Assembly (NCBI GenBank): GCA_910588215.1
Contig: CAJUQJ010000090.1
Span: forward strand, 1 to 5,610
Direction: 5' to 3'
Source of the DNA: an uncultured Lachnospiraceae bacterium
Lineage (GTDB): Bacteria > Bacillota > Clostridia > Lachnospirales > Lachnospiraceae
Length of the DNA stretch: 5,610 nt
The number at the start of each line of letters is the position of its first letter. Within the stretch, counting starts at the first letter, position 1. The translations under genes and the position numbers were made by a program. Shown here piece after piece: positions 5,094 through 5,610 of the stretch. The notes below the pieces were generated by a model. That model was given only the letters and a program-made list of their open reading frames with translations, was not told the origin of the DNA and made no database searches.

Positions 5094-5610
5094 TGGACAT
5101 CCTTAACAGTGTAACGATACGTCATGTAAAGAAATATTACGGCAGTGGCAACAGTCAGGTCAAGGCACTGGACGGTGTGGATCTGTCGGTTGCGCAGGGG
5201 GAGTTCGTCGCCATTGTGGGAGCGTCGGGCAGCGGTAAGACGACGCTTCTGAATATGATGGGAGCTCTGGATGTGCCCACGGAGGGCGAGGTGATCGTGG
5301 ACGGCGTGAATCTGGGCGGTCTGCGGGAGGAACAGCGGGCGGTCTTTCGCCGGAAGAAGGTTGGCTTTATCTTCCAGAATTATAATCTGGTCCCCACGCT
5401 CACCGTGGAGGAGAATATCCTGTTTCCGCTGGACCTGGACGGCTCTGCACCTGATTTTAAGTTTCTGGAGGAGATGACAGAGCTTCTGGGGCTTAGGGAT
5501 AAGCTGCAGGTCTATCCGGGGGCGTTGTCCGGGGGACAGCAGCAGCGGGCGGCCATTGCCCGGGCGCTTCTGGCGAAGCCTGCCATTATTCTGGCGGATG
5601 AGCCTACGGG
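5093..5610 (+). CDS. ABC transporter ATP-binding protein (MacB/LolD/Bce-like), partial
   Basis: The first 172 residues of an ATPase that powers an exporter or extruder are present; the gene runs off the window edge. In order it shows Walker A GASGSGKTT (43-51), the Q loop FQNYNL (94-99), the ABC signature LSGGQQQR (145-152) and Walker B IILADEPT (165-172). The A-loop region YYGSGNSQVKALDGV before Walker A, together with MMGALDVPTEGEV, is typical of ATPases that work with FtsX-like permeases in lipoprotein release, macrolide or antimicrobial-peptide resistance. I expect a large FtsX-domain permease downstream, which is not visible. ATG 5093 has AAGGGA about 8 bases upstream and overlaps the stop of the preceding open frame. 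Base composition rises sharply in G+C here compared with the spacer before it. The missing part is about 50-80 residues, including the D loop and the switch His. Confidence 0.93.
   Translation, partial: MDILNSVTIRHVKKYYGSGNSQVKALDGVDLSVAQGEFVAIVGASGSGKTTLLNMMGALDVPTEGEVIVDGVNLGGLREEQRAVFRRKKVGFIFQNYNLVPTLTVEENILFPLDLDGSAPDFKFLEEMTELLGLRDKLQVYPGALSGGQQQRAAIARALLAKPAIILADEPT

Noticed and set aside
4861..5100. Minus-strand open frame of 79 codons in the ABC leader
   Set aside because: Rich in Ser, Phe and Leu as expected from the antisense of purine-rich spacer; it has no ribosome binding site and no domain.
1..5610. CRISPR arrays, tRNA or rRNA genes, insertion sequences
   Set aside because: No regular repeat-spacer pattern, cloverleaf-like sequence, rRNA motif, transposase motif or terminal inverted repeats seen on either strand.

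Overview
The window looks like part of a chromosome from an anaerobic gut-type Firmicute, most likely Clostridia/Lachnospiraceae. The grounds are a lipoprotein sugar-binding protein rich in acidic residues, an AgrC/AgrA-type (HPK10/LytTR) two-component pair, AGGA-type ribosome binding sites, and an FtsX-type ABC exporter ATPase. The species cannot be named from the sequence alone.

Layout. (1) 65-1345, plus strand: an apparently intact extracellular solute-binding lipoprotein, with no ABC permease beside it inside the window. (2) About 1346-2139: a stretch of decay. A short plus-strand fragment resembling the last membrane helix of a major-facilitator transporter runs tail to tail into a minus-strand remnant of a prolyl-oligopeptidase/esterase-type hydrolase. 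That remnant has lost its N-terminal part, and its nucleophile serine appears changed to phenylalanine. (3) 2140-4161, minus strand: a two-gene operon with an AgrC-like sensor kinase first and an AgrA-like LytTR response regulator second, 6 bases apart. It is driven by a well-formed promoter at 4198-4226. (4) 4162-4388: a divergent intergenic region with that promoter, an extended -10 promoter facing the other way, a perfect 9-base inverted repeat, and three CTGTTT repeats spaced exactly 17 bases apart. (5) 4389-4580, plus strand: a 63-residue protein with two predicted membrane segments, followed by a strong hairpin terminator. (6) 4651-5092: an AT-rich stretch of about 440 bases with two extended -10 promoter candidates and no convincing gene. 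(7) 5093 to the window edge: the N-terminal 172 residues of an ABC transporter ATPase of the MacB/LolD/Bce type.

How the parts may work together. The kinase and regulator form one signalling unit. No agrB (peptide-processing protease) or agrD (peptide precursor) is visible, so the signal is not the usual self-made autoinducing peptide encoded next door. The best local candidate for a target is the divergent 63-residue membrane protein gene, whose promoter carries the ACTGTT-like repeats; that link is inference. The ABC exporter may belong to the same response or be independent; the terminator at 4609-4650 separates it transcriptionally from the small gene.
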